This document shows positions 55,584-64,000 of a stretch of DNA of 64,000 nt, in pieces. A program made the position numbers and the translations under genes. This stretch comes from Changchengzhania lutea (GTDB lineage: Bacteria > Bacteroidota > Bacteroidia > Flavobacteriales > Flavobacteriaceae): assembly GCF_006974145.1 (NCBI RefSeq), contig NZ_CP039456.1, positions 3,906,499 to 3,970,498 of the forward strand, read 5' to 3'. How positions within the stretch are numbered: the stretch's first letter is position 1; every line of letters starts with the position of its first letter. Below the pieces are notes generated by a model that saw only the letters and a program-made list of their open reading frames with translations, was not told the DNA's origin and did no database searches.

Positions 55584-55746
55584 TTCTCTTGATTAAACAA
55601 GTTAAGTTATTCTTTGATTTTTTAGTAACTATTCAGTGGAAATTCACTGGTTATCAACAAATTCGTGTTGTACTCTTCTTGTTTTTCGAAAATCATTGGT
55701 TCTATTGACATTGATTGATAAGTCAATGATAGTATCACAATGAAAC

Positions 55747-55887
55747 ATCCTCAACTATTTTGATTACCGAAGCGCCAATGCATCAGTAGAATTTTTTAAT
55801 GCCAAAATAAAAGCCTTTAGGGCAGAATTCAGAGAGGTTAGAAACGTGGATTTTTTCCTCTTTAGACTTACATCAATTTTTGTGTAA
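55747..55887 (+). pseudogene. C-terminal scrap of an ISL3/ISAon1-type transposase
   Basis: The plus strand reads ILNYFDYRSANASVEFFNAK, then IKAFRAEFREVRNVDFFLFR and LTSIFV before a stop at 55885-55887. This matches the conserved end of transposases related to ISAon1 (NASAESFNAKIKAFR). Nothing upstream continues it. It is a remnant beside the IS200-type element. Confidence 0.65.
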
Positions 55888-56152
55888 TCCTAAAACCCCA
55901 CAAGCTTTATCCTTAAACCCTTTTTCACATTCTTATGATATTGATGAAAATGCAAAAACCTGTAAGTCACAAGGTTACCAAGTTTTTGCTACTAATTGAT
56001 TTGTTTAAAAGTCGGGGTAGCAGGAAGTATGCCTTAACCCTTATATCTATAATAATCAAAAAATTACATGTTATTAATTACTCTTGGTAACCGAATAGGT
56101 AACTTATTTGATAGGAACTTTTGTTACATTTTACCTTTTATTTAGTCGAGCC

Positions 56153-57507
56153 TTAAAAAAGAGGTTTCATTTTTCCAGTTACATCATTTTGTAATAGAAT
56201 AAATTTTGATGCGCTTATTATAATTTGGGTATTGATTTTAGAAATAAGCCAAAGAGCTTCTGCTTTGAGTTTCTTCATTAATTTCTTGAAGTTAAACCCA
56301 GCAGCAGCCATTATAAAATTAATAGTATCTCCAATTTGTCCTTTAAGGAAGTTCCTAGCAGCCCTATGGTCAGATTTCAGGTGACCAATAATAGGTTCAA
56401 TCGCAGCTCGTCTGCTAAAGTGTTTTCTTTTTTTCCGTTTTTGGTATTCGCTGTCTTTTTTCAATGGTGGTTTAGGGATGTTGATTTGGGTATTAGCAAT
56501 CATTTGTTTGCCTTTATAACCTCTGTCCACGGTAGCTGTCTTTGGTGATTTACCTGTAAGATATTTGGTTTGTTCAATACATCCACCAAAGTATGGCCAT
56601 CATATACATTTGTGCTAAAGGTCATTGCCCCTACAATAACACCTGTCTTTTGAGTGAGTACTACCGATGCTTTGCAACCATACTCATATTTTTTGTGAGC
56701 TTTTCCTTTACTCATGCAATAGGCCTCTGGTTCGTGAAGACTATAAATTTTGTTTTTAGTGTGTTTCTCTTGAGCAAGTACTTTTTTATAAAGTTCTAAT
56801 TCACTACTGTAAATACCTTGTGGTAATTTGCGTTCTAATTCTCTAACCAAACGCCCTGCTATGGTTTTGAGTTTTCGCTTGGCTGCATTGGCTTTTTTTC
56901 TGCGTTTGGGGTGGTTGCCATTATAGGTATCCCTGACCAATTGCTTACTTGTACGTTTATAACTTCGTCTTAGTGCTATGTTTGATTTTTTAGCTTGTTT
57001 TACACACTTGTCAATGATCTTTTTGTGTAGTTTGGCATCTGTTGGATAGCTAATATTCTTTTCTTGTGCTGTACTATCAATACTGACATGTTTATCGTTT
57101 CCGTCTTTACCGTGTTTATCTATGGAGTGTTTTAATATTTTTTCTATGCCCTGTTCGCCTATACGATGACGAAAATGAACCAGATCACTTGCAGCACAGG
57201 GCTGTCCCCATTGTTGAACGGAATTGCCTGAAAAATATTGAAAATAGACATTCATCTCCCAATGTTCTTCCACTAGTTTCTCATCGGAGAGATTGTAGAC
57301 AGTTTTTAAAATCAACAAGGAGGTCATTAACCTTATACTGTGGGCTGGACGACCTTTATTGGAATAGAATTTTTTGAATTCAGCCTCAAAATAATCCCAA
57401 TCTATAGTATGTGATAGCAAGTAAAGCTCATGGTTGGGATTTAATTGCTCTTTTAATGTGGGAGCTAAAAAATGTAATTGGTTTTTTGATTCTTTTTTTG
57501 CACGCAT
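56153..57507 (-). pseudogene. IS5-type transposase with one frameshift
   Basis: The first part (57507 to about 56575) has an N-terminal DUF772 domain (RPAHSIRLMTSLLILKTVYN) and the catalytic Asp in KHVSIDSTAQEKN. A one-base loss near 56574 (after VDVL) moves the rest, EQTKYLTGKSPKTATVDRGY with the second Asp, then RRAAIEPIIGHLKSDHRAAR with the Glu, to another frame that ends at 56153. Repairing that base restores a full-length protein of about 450 residues. Terminal repeats could not be defined, so the ends of the element are uncertain. Confidence 0.82.
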
Positions 57508-57720
57508 TTGACAAGGTTTTATACAGAAAGATACTAAAACCTTGTCTTTTTTGAAAAGTTATTTAAGCTTTATTTAATCGCAATCAACTGATAAATAAAT
57601 TGTTAAATGATTTATAAGGGTTGACTATTTAGGTGTGATAAATATATAATAGTATTAATTATTTTACAAGAGTAATCAGGGCTAATATTAAATGTAAATA
57701 GAAAAGGGCATTTTCAATAA

Positions 57721-58389
57721 TTAATTTCTAATGTCATTAATTAAACAAATAACCTTTTTCACTTCTAGTTCTAACTTTTCATAGTCTTTACTGGCTATAA
57801 TATCTTTTGAGATTAATTGAGAGCCCATGCCAACACAGGTAACGCCAGCATCAAACCAGCCTTTTAGGTTTTCCTCTGTAGGCGAAACTCCTCCTGTGGG
57901 CATAATGCTTGTCCATGGTTGTGGCCCTTTAATGCCTTTTACAAACTTTGGCCCGTACAGGTCGCCTGGAAATAATTTGACGATCTCACAGCCTAATTCC
58001 TCGGCTCTTGCTATTTCAGTTAAACTACCACAGCCCGGAGACCATAATACTTTTCTACGGTTACAAGCAATAGCAATATCTTCCCTTAATACAGGGGTCA
58101 CGATGAAGTTTGCTCCCAAGGCCATGTACAAAGATGCAGCTGCTCCGTCTGTTACCGAGCCTACGCCCATGATCATTCCTGGTAATTCTTTAATGGCATA
58201 CTTGGTGAGTTCTCCAAAAATTTCATGAGCGAAATCACCACGTGCCGTGAACTCCATTAAACGTGCCCCACCGTCATAACAGGCTTTTAAAACATTTTTG
58301 CTCAGTTCTATATCACTATGGAAAAACAAAGGGATCATCCCTATATCTTTCATAGTTTGCGCCACTTCCATTCTTGTAAATTGTGCCAT
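57721..58389 (-). CDS. eda: KDPG/KHG aldolase
   Basis: This 222-residue class I aldolase cleaves 2-keto-3-deoxy-6-phosphogluconate to pyruvate and glyceraldehyde 3-phosphate. The N-terminal catalytic Glu lies in GARLMEFTARGDF. The Schiff-base Lys is in EIVKLFPGDLYGPKFV, and MPTGGVSPTEENLKGW supplies the phosphate site. It is the last gene of the uronate operon, 86 bp after the kinase. It also matches the flavobacterial KdgA name. Confidence 0.92.
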   Translation of the reverse strand: MAQFTRMEVAQTMKDIGMIPLFFHSDIELSKNVLKACYDGGARLMEFTARGDFAHEIFGELTKYAIKELPGMIMGVGSVTDGAAASLYMALGANFIVTPVLREDIAIACNRRKVLWSPGCGSLTEIARAEELGCEIVKLFPGDLYGPKFVKGIKGPQPWTSIMPTGGVSPTEENLKGWFDAGVTCVGMGSQLISKDIIASKDYEKLELEVKKVICLINDIRN

Positions 58390-58475
58390 TTTTCTAATTG
58401 TTTAATCGTTGATTTGTGTAGTTGTTGAACTGTTAAACCCATAAACGATCCAACAGATCAACAATTAAACATATA

Positions 58476-59522
58476 TTATCTTGCTACGCGTCCTGAGGCG
58501 TCCCCACCCATTAATTTTTCTACTTCATCAACTGTAACTAAGTTTGCATCGCCTTTAATGGTATGTTTTAAACAGGATGCAGCAACTGCAAAATCCAATG
58601 CGTTTTGGTCGTCTTCTGGGTATTTTAACAAGCCATAGATCAAACCGCCCATAAACGAATCGCCACCACCTACTCTATCGACGATATCCGTTATTTGGTA
58701 TTGGCGCGTTTCGTACATTTTTTTACCGTCGTATAAAACGCCTGCCCAAGTGTTGTGCGATGCAGAGATAGAGCCACGAAGTGTCGTAATCACTTTTTTG
58801 GCCCTTGGGAATTTTTCCATCATTTGCTTGCAGACCGATAAGAATGCTTCGGCTTTTACCTCGTGGCCATGTTTGTGAACATCTAAACCTTCTGGATGGA
58901 TCCCGAAATGCTTTTCGGCATCTTCTTCATTTCCTAAAATAATATCACAATAGGAAGTTAGTTCAGTCATTATTTTTTCTCTATGTTTTTCATCACAAAA
59001 AGCCCATAGCTTTGCTCTATAGTTTAAGTCTGTGGAAATGGTAATGCCTTTTGCACTCGCCGCTTTTACAGCTTCTAAACAAACATCGGCAGCACCTTGA
59101 GAGATCGCAGGAGTAATACCTGTCCAATGAAACCATTCTACACCTTCAAATACAGCATCCCAATCTATCATGCCCGATCCAATTTCTGCTATTGCAGAAT
59201 GGGCCCTATCATATACCACTTTACTGCCTCTGGAAACAGCTCCTGTCTCTAAAAAATATATTCCCAAGCGGTCGCCTCCCCAAACTATCTTATCCACTCC
59301 AACACCACGTTTGCGCATTTCCATCATAGCACATTCGCCAATATCATTCTTTGGTAAGCGCGTTACAAAATCAACATCAACGCCATAATTTGCAAGTGAA
59401 ACTGCTACATTTGACTCGCCACCTCCATAAATAACATCAAAATTATTTGCTTGTGAAAATCTCAAAAATCCTTGCGGAGCTAATCTTAACATGATCTCTC
59501 CGAATGTGACTACTTTACTCAT
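58476..59522 (-). CDS. kdgK: 2-keto-3-deoxygluconate kinase (PfkB family), copy 1
   Basis: This 348-residue ribokinase-like enzyme phosphorylates KDG to KDPG. It has the N-terminal TFGEIMLRLAPQGFLRF, GGGESNVAVSLANYG (sugar-binding), DLNYRAKLWAF and the PfkB signature with catalytic Asp in VDRVGGGDSFMGGLIYGLL. It lies beside the aldolase, supporting KDG as substrate. A paralogue is 65 bp upstream. Both end with the same type of tail (G-D/N-x-SGR-x-x-R). Confidence 0.9.
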   Translation of the reverse strand: MSKVVTFGEIMLRLAPQGFLRFSQANNFDVIYGGGESNVAVSLANYGVDVDFVTRLPKNDIGECAMMEMRKRGVGVDKIVWGGDRLGIYFLETGAVSRGSKVVYDRAHSAIAEIGSGMIDWDAVFEGVEWFHWTGITPAISQGAADVCLEAVKAASAKGITISTDLNYRAKLWAFCDEKHREKIMTELTSYCDIILGNEEDAEKHFGIHPEGLDVHKHGHEVKAEAFLSVCKQMMEKFPRAKKVITTLRGSISASHNTWAGVLYDGKKMYETRQYQITDIVDRVGGGDSFMGGLIYGLLKYPEDDQNALDFAVAASCLKHTIKGDANLVTVDEVEKLMGGDASGRVAR

Positions 59523-59587
59523 TTCAATATGTCTTATTTAATATTACTTTATTCAGAATTAATTTTTACAACTTCTTCAAACAAAAA

Positions 59588-60592
59588 TTACCTGTTAAAT
59601 CTGCCTGATGTATTACCCTCTAAAATGTTCATTACTTCATTTACAGAAGAAAAGTTTACATCACCTTCATAGGTATGTTTTAGGGCACTAGCTGCGGCTC
59701 CAAATTCCATAGCTTTAAAGTCGTCAAAATTTAATAAACCATAGATTAACCCAGCTGCATAAGCATCACCAGTTCCAATTCTATCAACAATATGAGTGAT
59801 ATCGAAATCGGTAGTCTCCCTAAATTCATCACCGTTCCACATTCTAGAGCGTATTTTATGCCAGGATGCATTAATAGGCGTTCTAATTTTATCAAATATT
59901 TTTTTGATAGAAGGGAACTTCTTTAATAAAAGCTTTCCAGCCTCAATAAAATCTTCATTAGAATCTCCGTAATCACTTCCTAACACTTCATTCATCTCAT
60001 TGACACCACCAATAAAAATGGTTGAATAATTTAATAAATCTGATAATGTTTCTTTTGGGTCGGCCCCATATTTCCATAAACCACTTCTATATGTAGGGTC
60101 GGCTGATACCTCTATGCCTTTTTTCTTAGCTAAAACCAAACCTTCTTTTAACGTATGATATCCTCCTTCACAAAGTGCAGGAGTTATACCTGTCCAGTGG
60201 AACCATTTACAGTTTTTAAGTGAGGCATTCCAATCTACCATCTCTGGTTTAATCTCTGAAAAAGATGAATGTGACCTATTATAAGAAATAGAATTAGGAC
60301 GCATTACTGCCCCTACTTCTAAAAAATAGATACCTAAAGGTAGTTTAGAACGCACTGTTGAAGAAGTATCTACTCCAAATTTTCTTAGATAAGAAATGGC
60401 AGTATCACCAACAAAATCATCAGATATGCACGAAATGTGCTTTACTTCACCACCAAAATTTGCAATTGAAATACCAACATTAACTTCTGTTCCACCGAAA
60501 TAAAACTCTAGACGATTGGATTGAATGAATTTTTTGTTCCTTTCGGGGGAAAGGCGCATTATGACTTCTCCAAATGTTACTATTTGATTCAT
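59588..60592 (-). CDS. 2-keto-3-deoxygluconate-type sugar kinase (PfkB family), copy 2
   Basis: This 334-residue paralogue of the next kinase has TFGEVIMRLSPERNKKF, FGGTEVNVGISIANFGG, SADPTYRSGLWKYG and the catalytic IVDRIGTGDAYAAGLIYGLL. Compared with copy 1 it has different substrate-loop residues (GGTEVN instead of GGGESN, DPTYRSGL instead of DLNYRAKL), so the two may favour different 2-keto-3-deoxy sugars. It follows the first SDR gene by 92 bp. Confidence 0.87.
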   Translation of the reverse strand: MNQIVTFGEVIMRLSPERNKKFIQSNRLEFYFGGTEVNVGISIANFGGEVKHISCISDDFVGDTAISYLRKFGVDTSSTVRSKLPLGIYFLEVGAVMRPNSISYNRSHSSFSEIKPEMVDWNASLKNCKWFHWTGITPALCEGGYHTLKEGLVLAKKKGIEVSADPTYRSGLWKYGADPKETLSDLLNYSTIFIGGVNEMNEVLGSDYGDSNEDFIEAGKLLLKKFPSIKKIFDKIRTPINASWHKIRSRMWNGDEFRETTDFDITHIVDRIGTGDAYAAGLIYGLLNFDDFKAMEFGAAASALKHTYEGDVNFSSVNEVMNILEGNTSGRFNR

Positions 60593-60684
60593 AATTGTTT
60601 GTATTCGCTATTAAATTTAGTGAGAGAAAATAGCCTTTAAAACTAGAAGGATGTTTTTTAATTTATCTTATTATAGAATGCTTA

Positions 60685-61440
60685 TTAACTAAATGCCAAT
60701 CCGCCATTAATATCCACATTATTGCCTGTTAAAAACGATGATTCATCACTAGCTAAATAAGCTACTAAATCGGCAACCTCATGTGCACTTCCTTCTCTTC
60801 TCAATGGTGTTGCACCAGCTACTTTTTCCCTAATCTCATCTTTTGTGAAGTCATCATGGAATTTAGTTCCTATTAAACCAGGACAAATTGCATTCACTCG
60901 AATTCCTTTAGGCCCAAGTTCTTTTGCCATCGCTTTAGTAAATGTGCTTACAGCGCCTTTAGAAGCAGCGTACAATGAAGATCCACCGCCACCACCATCT
61001 CTTGCTGCTTGAGAAGAAAGATTGATGATAGAGGCTCCTTTGCCCATCAAAGGTTCAAAAGCTTGCATAACAAATACAGTAGACTTAAAGTTGACATCCA
61101 TAACTAAGTTAAAAAATGACTCATCCAACTCTTGTAATGACTTGCGTGCGAAAAGACCACCTGCATTATTCACCAAAATATCGACTTTATCGCCGAACGC
61201 TTCAACCGATTTTGCCTTTAAATTCTCAATATCAGCAAGTTTTGACACATCAGCTTTAACTGCAATAGCTTCACCTCCCATAGATTTAATTTCCTCTATT
61301 GTCTCCTTGGCTCCAGATTCAGAATTATAGTAGTTTACAACAACTCTAGCTCCTTCTTTCGCTAATTTAATCGATATTGCGCGACCGATGTCTCTAGAAC
61401 CGCCTGTAACAACTGCCACTTTTCCTTTTAATTTACTCAT
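60685..61440 (-). CDS. SDR-family oxidoreductase, probable DEH/uronate reductase
   Basis: This 251-residue classical short-chain dehydrogenase has the cofactor loop VTGGSRDIGRAISIKLA (Arg after Ser suits NADPH), NNAGGLF, the catalytic Ser in NLSSQAARDGGGGGSSLYAA and Tyr-xxx-Lys in YAASKGA, and ends NNVDINGGLAFS. In alginolytic flavobacteria an SDR reduces 4-deoxy-5-erythro-hexoseulose uronate to KDG; the kinases and aldolase beside it make that role likely. It could equally be a KduD-type dehydrogenase. Confidence 0.82.
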   Translation of the reverse strand: MSKLKGKVAVVTGGSRDIGRAISIKLAKEGARVVVNYYNSESGAKETIEEIKSMGGEAIAVKADVSKLADIENLKAKSVEAFGDKVDILVNNAGGLFARKSLQELDESFFNLVMDVNFKSTVFVMQAFEPLMGKGASIINLSSQAARDGGGGGSSLYAASKGAVSTFTKAMAKELGPKGIRVNAICPGLIGTKFHDDFTKDEIREKVAGATPLRREGSAHEVADLVAYLASDESSFLTGNNVDINGGLAFS

Positions 61441-61509
61441 TTAGTCTTTTGGTTTTTTGAAAAGTTAAATTGTGAACTACTAAAGTTTCACCTAATAACA
61501 ATTTTAATA

Positions 61510-62274
61510 TTATATCCCTAAAGCTTGCCCTCCACCAATTTGGATCGTTTCAGCTGTTATAAAAGCAGCATCTTTACTTGCCAAGAAAGAAATAACACCC
61601 GCTACATCTTCTGGTTGACCTAATCTACCTAGCATGATATTATTTGCCCAAGAAGCAAAAACTTCTGGTTTCGTTGCTTTAATTTGTGCATGGAATGGGG
61701 TATCAATGGTTCCAGGAGATACTGCATTTACCCTAATGCCATATTCAGCTAAATCTTTTGCTAAGGCTCTGGTTATGGCATGAACCCCTGCTTTAGATGT
61801 TCCGTAGATTCCTGCTCCAGGCCCTCCAGCAGTCCATCCTGCATTTGAGGTGTAATTAATTATAGAAGGGTGTTCTCCTTTTTTAAGAAAGGGTATGGCG
61901 GCTCTTGATGCAAAAAACACAGAATCGAGGTTAAGTGCCATCACAGATCTATAAAACTCAGTAGTCATTTCTTCAAATCGAGATCTTCCGCCTAATCCAC
62001 CTGCATTGTTTACAAGAAGGTCTATTTTTCCGTACTTTTCACCAATCTTGGTAATGTTTGTGGTTACTTCTTCATCTTTTGTGACGTCGAAGCCGTAATA
62101 TTCTGCAGTGATTCCTTCGGCTTTAAGCTCTTCAACTCTTTTAGCTCCTACTTCGTCTTCAATACCATTTAATATTACGGTATATCCATCTTTACCCAAT
62201 CTTTTTGCTACTTCGAAACCAATACCACCAGTAGCTCCAGTAATTATTGCTACTTTTTCATTTAGATTACTCAT
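61510..62274 (-). CDS. SDR-family oxidoreductase, second copy in the operon
   Basis: This 254-residue classical SDR has IITGATGGIGFEVAKRLG, NNAGGLGGRSRFEE, Ser in YTSNAGWTAGGPGAGIYGTS and Tyr-xxx-Lys in YGTSKAG. Unlike the other SDR it has no Arg in the cofactor loop, and after the second strand it reads NGIEDEVGAK (compared with NYYNSESGAK), so it may prefer NADH. A KduD/KduI-type or mannonate-oxidising step is possible. It starts 38 bp after the transporter stop codon. Confidence 0.82.
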   Translation of the reverse strand: MSNLNEKVAIITGATGGIGFEVAKRLGKDGYTVILNGIEDEVGAKRVEELKAEGITAEYYGFDVTKDEEVTTNITKIGEKYGKIDLLVNNAGGLGGRSRFEEMTTEFYRSVMALNLDSVFFASRAAIPFLKKGEHPSIINYTSNAGWTAGGPGAGIYGTSKAGVHAITRALAKDLAEYGIRVNAVSPGTIDTPFHAQIKATKPEVFASWANNIMLGRLGQPEDVAGVISFLASKDAAFITAETIQIGGGQALGI

Positions 62275-62312
62275 ATCTTTTAAATTTATTCTTTATGTTA
62301 TACTTATTTTTC

Positions 62313-63596
62313 TTAATTTATTATTTCTTTTTCTACAGGTTCAATTTTTTTAATCAACATAAATATGGATATCACTGCCATTGGAGCTAAAATAGCTATT
62401 ACTATAAACGCCGGTGTATACGATACAGATGCGATCATTGGGATTAACGAATTCATAATAATTACAGAAATTGCGGCAACACTTCCTGCTAATCCTGCTA
62501 ATGTTCCAACTGAGGGGCCTTTTAATAAATCACTTGATATGGTCTGAATATTCCCAATGGCGAACTGAAAGCCGAAAAGAACAATGCTAACTATATATAT
62601 AAATGTCATAGGGTTTTTCTCCGTTACCAAGAAAATAATACCCAGTAAGCCTACAAAAATCAAAGAACAACCGATGGTAATGGTTATCTTTCTGGCAGCA
62701 TCCACTGATTTTTTCTCCATTAACTTACCAGAATACCAACCACCTAGTATACTACCAGCCATACCGCCTAGATAAGAAATCCATATGGTAGAGCCTATCT
62801 CTTCTATACTAAATTCGAATTTCGAATTTAAATATAGAGGCATCCACCCTACAAAAAGCCACCATATGGGTTCAATAAAAAATCTAGAAGCCAATACGCC
62901 CCACGATTCTTTATAACTTAAAATTTTCGCTACACTTAAACCTTTTCCTTTTTTTGAATCGCAAGCCTCTTTTTCAATTTGACTGTTCATAATAAGGCTT
63001 CTTTCTTTGTCGGTAATCCAAGGATGGGATTCTGGTGTTGTTTTATTTATAAATAACCAAGGAATCACCCATAGCAAACCGATTGCACCTATGATGATAA
63101 ATGTTGTTCTCCAACCAAAATGACCGTATAGAAATGCAATTAATATTGGTGCAATAACACTTCCTAATGAAGCACCCGCATTGAAAATACCTTGTGCTAT
63201 GGCCCGCTGTTTAACAGGAAACCATTCCCCATTACTTTTAACAGCTCCTGGCCAATTACCCGCTTCTCCTAATCCTAAGAGTGCTCTAAAAAGTGTTAAT
63301 GAAAATAACCCGCGTGCAAATGCATGTAATATTGATGCAACAGACCAAACAACAATAGATACCGTAAAGCCTAAACGTGTCCCAATAATATCATATAACT
63401 TGCCTGATAAAAATTTGCCCAATGCATAGGTAATCATAAAGACATTAAGCATCACTGCATAATCTGACTCATCCATACCAAGGTCCTTGCCCATTTCTGG
63501 CCACATCACCCCAAAGGCAGTTCTATCAATATAATTGATAACTGTAGCAAGACAAATTAATGTAATAATCCACCAACGTAAACCTTTAATTTTCAT
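62313..63596 (-). CDS. MFS transporter of the hexuronate (ACS/ExuT) type
   Basis: This 427-residue protein has twelve predicted membrane helices. The N-terminal LRWWIITLICLATVINYIDRTA is the hallmark of the anion:cation symporter branch, and AFARGLFSLTLFRALLGLGEAGNWPGAVKSNGEWF is its signature before the fourth helix; the polar loop contains TPESHPWITDKERSLI. ExuT-type members take up glucuronate, galacturonate or related acids with protons. Here uptake of alginate-derived unsaturated uronates is likely. It heads the operon, 195 bp from the GntR gene's end. Confidence 0.9.
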   Translation of the reverse strand: MKIKGLRWWIITLICLATVINYIDRTAFGVMWPEMGKDLGMDESDYAVMLNVFMITYALGKFLSGKLYDIIGTRLGFTVSIVVWSVASILHAFARGLFSLTLFRALLGLGEAGNWPGAVKSNGEWFPVKQRAIAQGIFNAGASLGSVIAPILIAFLYGHFGWRTTFIIIGAIGLLWVIPWLFINKTTPESHPWITDKERSLIMNSQIEKEACDSKKGKGLSVAKILSYKESWGVLASRFFIEPIWWLFVGWMPLYLNSKFEFSIEEIGSTIWISYLGGMAGSILGGWYSGKLMEKKSVDAARKITITIGCSLIFVGLLGIIFLVTEKNPMTFIYIVSIVLFGFQFAIGNIQTISSDLLKGPSVGTLAGLAGSVAAISVIIMNSLIPMIASVSYTPAFIVIAILAPMAVISIFMLIKKIEPVEKEIIN

Positions 63597-63639
63597 CTGT
63601 TTCGTTTATTAATATTATTATAATAGGAAGTCTTCTTAA

Positions 63640-63655
63640 AACGAATGACTTCGTT
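63640..63655. promoter_or_regulatory. Possible GntR-family operator upstream of the MFS gene
   Basis: AACGAA-TGAC-TTCGTT is a perfect 6-bp inverted repeat with 4-nt spacer, 44 bp upstream of the transporter start. The length and spacing are compatible with FadR-subfamily sites. The regulator gene lies just upstream. Confidence 0.35.
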
Positions 63656-63747
63656 CTAGAAAAAGGCAACATGTGCTGTTATGAATGTCATATGAATATA
63701 GCCTGACTATATTGCGTAGTACACTCCCCTCCTAAATATATTTATTC

Positions 63748-63777
63748 AAAAAATGAGAGCGTGCAATCTCATTTTTA
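63748..63777 (-). terminator. Terminator after the GntR regulator gene
   Basis: A stem AAAAATGAGA-GCGTGCAA-TCTCATTTTT starts 14 bp after the regulator stop. On the minus strand it is followed by a T-run, so it separates the regulator from the MFS operon. Confidence 0.7.
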
Positions 63778-63790
63778 AAATCAATTTATG

Positions 63791-64000
63791 TTATTTCACA
63801 TTATAGCAATATTGATATAATACTCTAAAATGATCTTTCATTTTTTGTTTCGCCAATGCAGGATCTTGTTTCTTAATAGCTTCATAAATATCTGTGTGTT
63901 CCTTAATACCTAAAACAGATAACCGTTTATCACAAACATGATACTTCTCAAAATTCATAATTATTTGTGGTGTGATAGATAACATAAATGTATTCATTGT
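63791..64000 (-). CDS. C-terminal part of a GntR/FCD-family regulator, cut by the window edge
   Basis: The frame is open to the right edge (70 codons seen). The visible 68 residues after the first internal Met include GIKEHTDIYEAIKKQDPALA, with the His that in FCD domains binds a metal, and KQKMKDHFRVLYQYC, with a second metal His. The DNA-binding N-terminus lies outside. Its neighbour is the uronate operon, so it most probably represses that operon until a uronate intermediate binds. Confidence 0.75.
   Translation of the reverse strand, partial: TMNTFMLSITPQIIMNFEKYHVCDKRLSVLGIKEHTDIYEAIKKQDPALAKQKMKDHFRVLYQYCYNVK

Overview
The window is an AT-rich chromosomal segment from a member of the Bacteroidota, most likely a marine Flavobacteriaceae. 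This rests on a secreted protein with a C-terminal T9SS-type sorting domain, a Y_Y_Y/LuxR membrane regulator of the kind that controls polysaccharide use, the YtxH / holin-like / small-protein trio typical of flavobacteria, a long-form urocanate hydratase, and a uronate (alginate-type) degradation operon. No ribosomal RNA operon, CRISPR array or intact prophage is visible.

Region by region: (1) 1-2000 is a decayed integration spot. A signal-peptide protein is cut by the left edge, followed by a twice-frameshifted IS5-type element and a tyrosine-integrase fragment fused to an IS3-like OrfA scrap, all on the 3' side of tRNA-Arg(TCT). (2) 2187-3121 is a stress/envelope trio. (3) 3299-9163 is a minus-strand signalling operon: a kinase with six PAS units, a single-domain receiver, a REC-PAS-PAS kinase and a broken receiver. 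(4) 9164-10950 has no intact gene. It holds two ~195 bp diverged copies of a decayed receiver gene, a PAS/REC fossil and two MITE-like repeats. (5) 10951-13742 encodes two secreted proteins. (6) 13944-25791 is a plus-strand block: a hybrid kinase with two receivers, a REC-Hpt protein, a receiver, a membrane HEAT-repeat protein, a processive family-2 glycosyltransferase, a membrane alkaline-phosphatase-superfamily transferase with C-terminal TPRs, a TPR/YaiO outer-membrane barrel protein and a methyltransferase. It reads as a phosphorelay-controlled synthase-type exopolysaccharide system and is the best candidate here for an undescribed system. (7) 25917-29975: an intact ISAs1-family element has removed the 5' end of a Y_Y_Y/LuxR regulator. 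(8) 30202-36530 is mostly housekeeping: tRNA-Pro, small membrane proteins, a DUF2652 protein, thioredoxin reductase, a class V aminotransferase and a DsbD-like protein. (9) 36738-41077 is a histidine-utilisation pair (hutU, hutH) next to a ruined LysR gene. (10) 41104-42900 has two accessory genes in an alternating gene/repeat arrangement, each followed by a long imperfect hairpin repeat, which looks cassette-like. (11) 43169-54164 is a self-contained H2-uptake island: a [NiFe] hydrogenase with six cysteines around the proximal cluster (O2-tolerant group 1d type), cytochrome b, maturation protease, HypA-F and a His-rich nickel permease. A TGAT-N4-ATCA palindrome lies in the divergent promoter. 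(12) 54205-57507 is a border of insertion elements and broken genes. (13) 57721-64000 is a hexuronate / DEH operon: KDPG aldolase, two KdgK-type kinases, two SDR reductases, an MFS permease and a GntR/FCD regulator cut by the right edge.

The genes suggest a surface-associated heterotroph that degrades algal uronates and histidine, gains extra energy from H2 under air, and controls an extracellular polymer through an elaborate phosphorelay. Functional statements come from motifs read by eye and from knowledge of the families; no database search was run.
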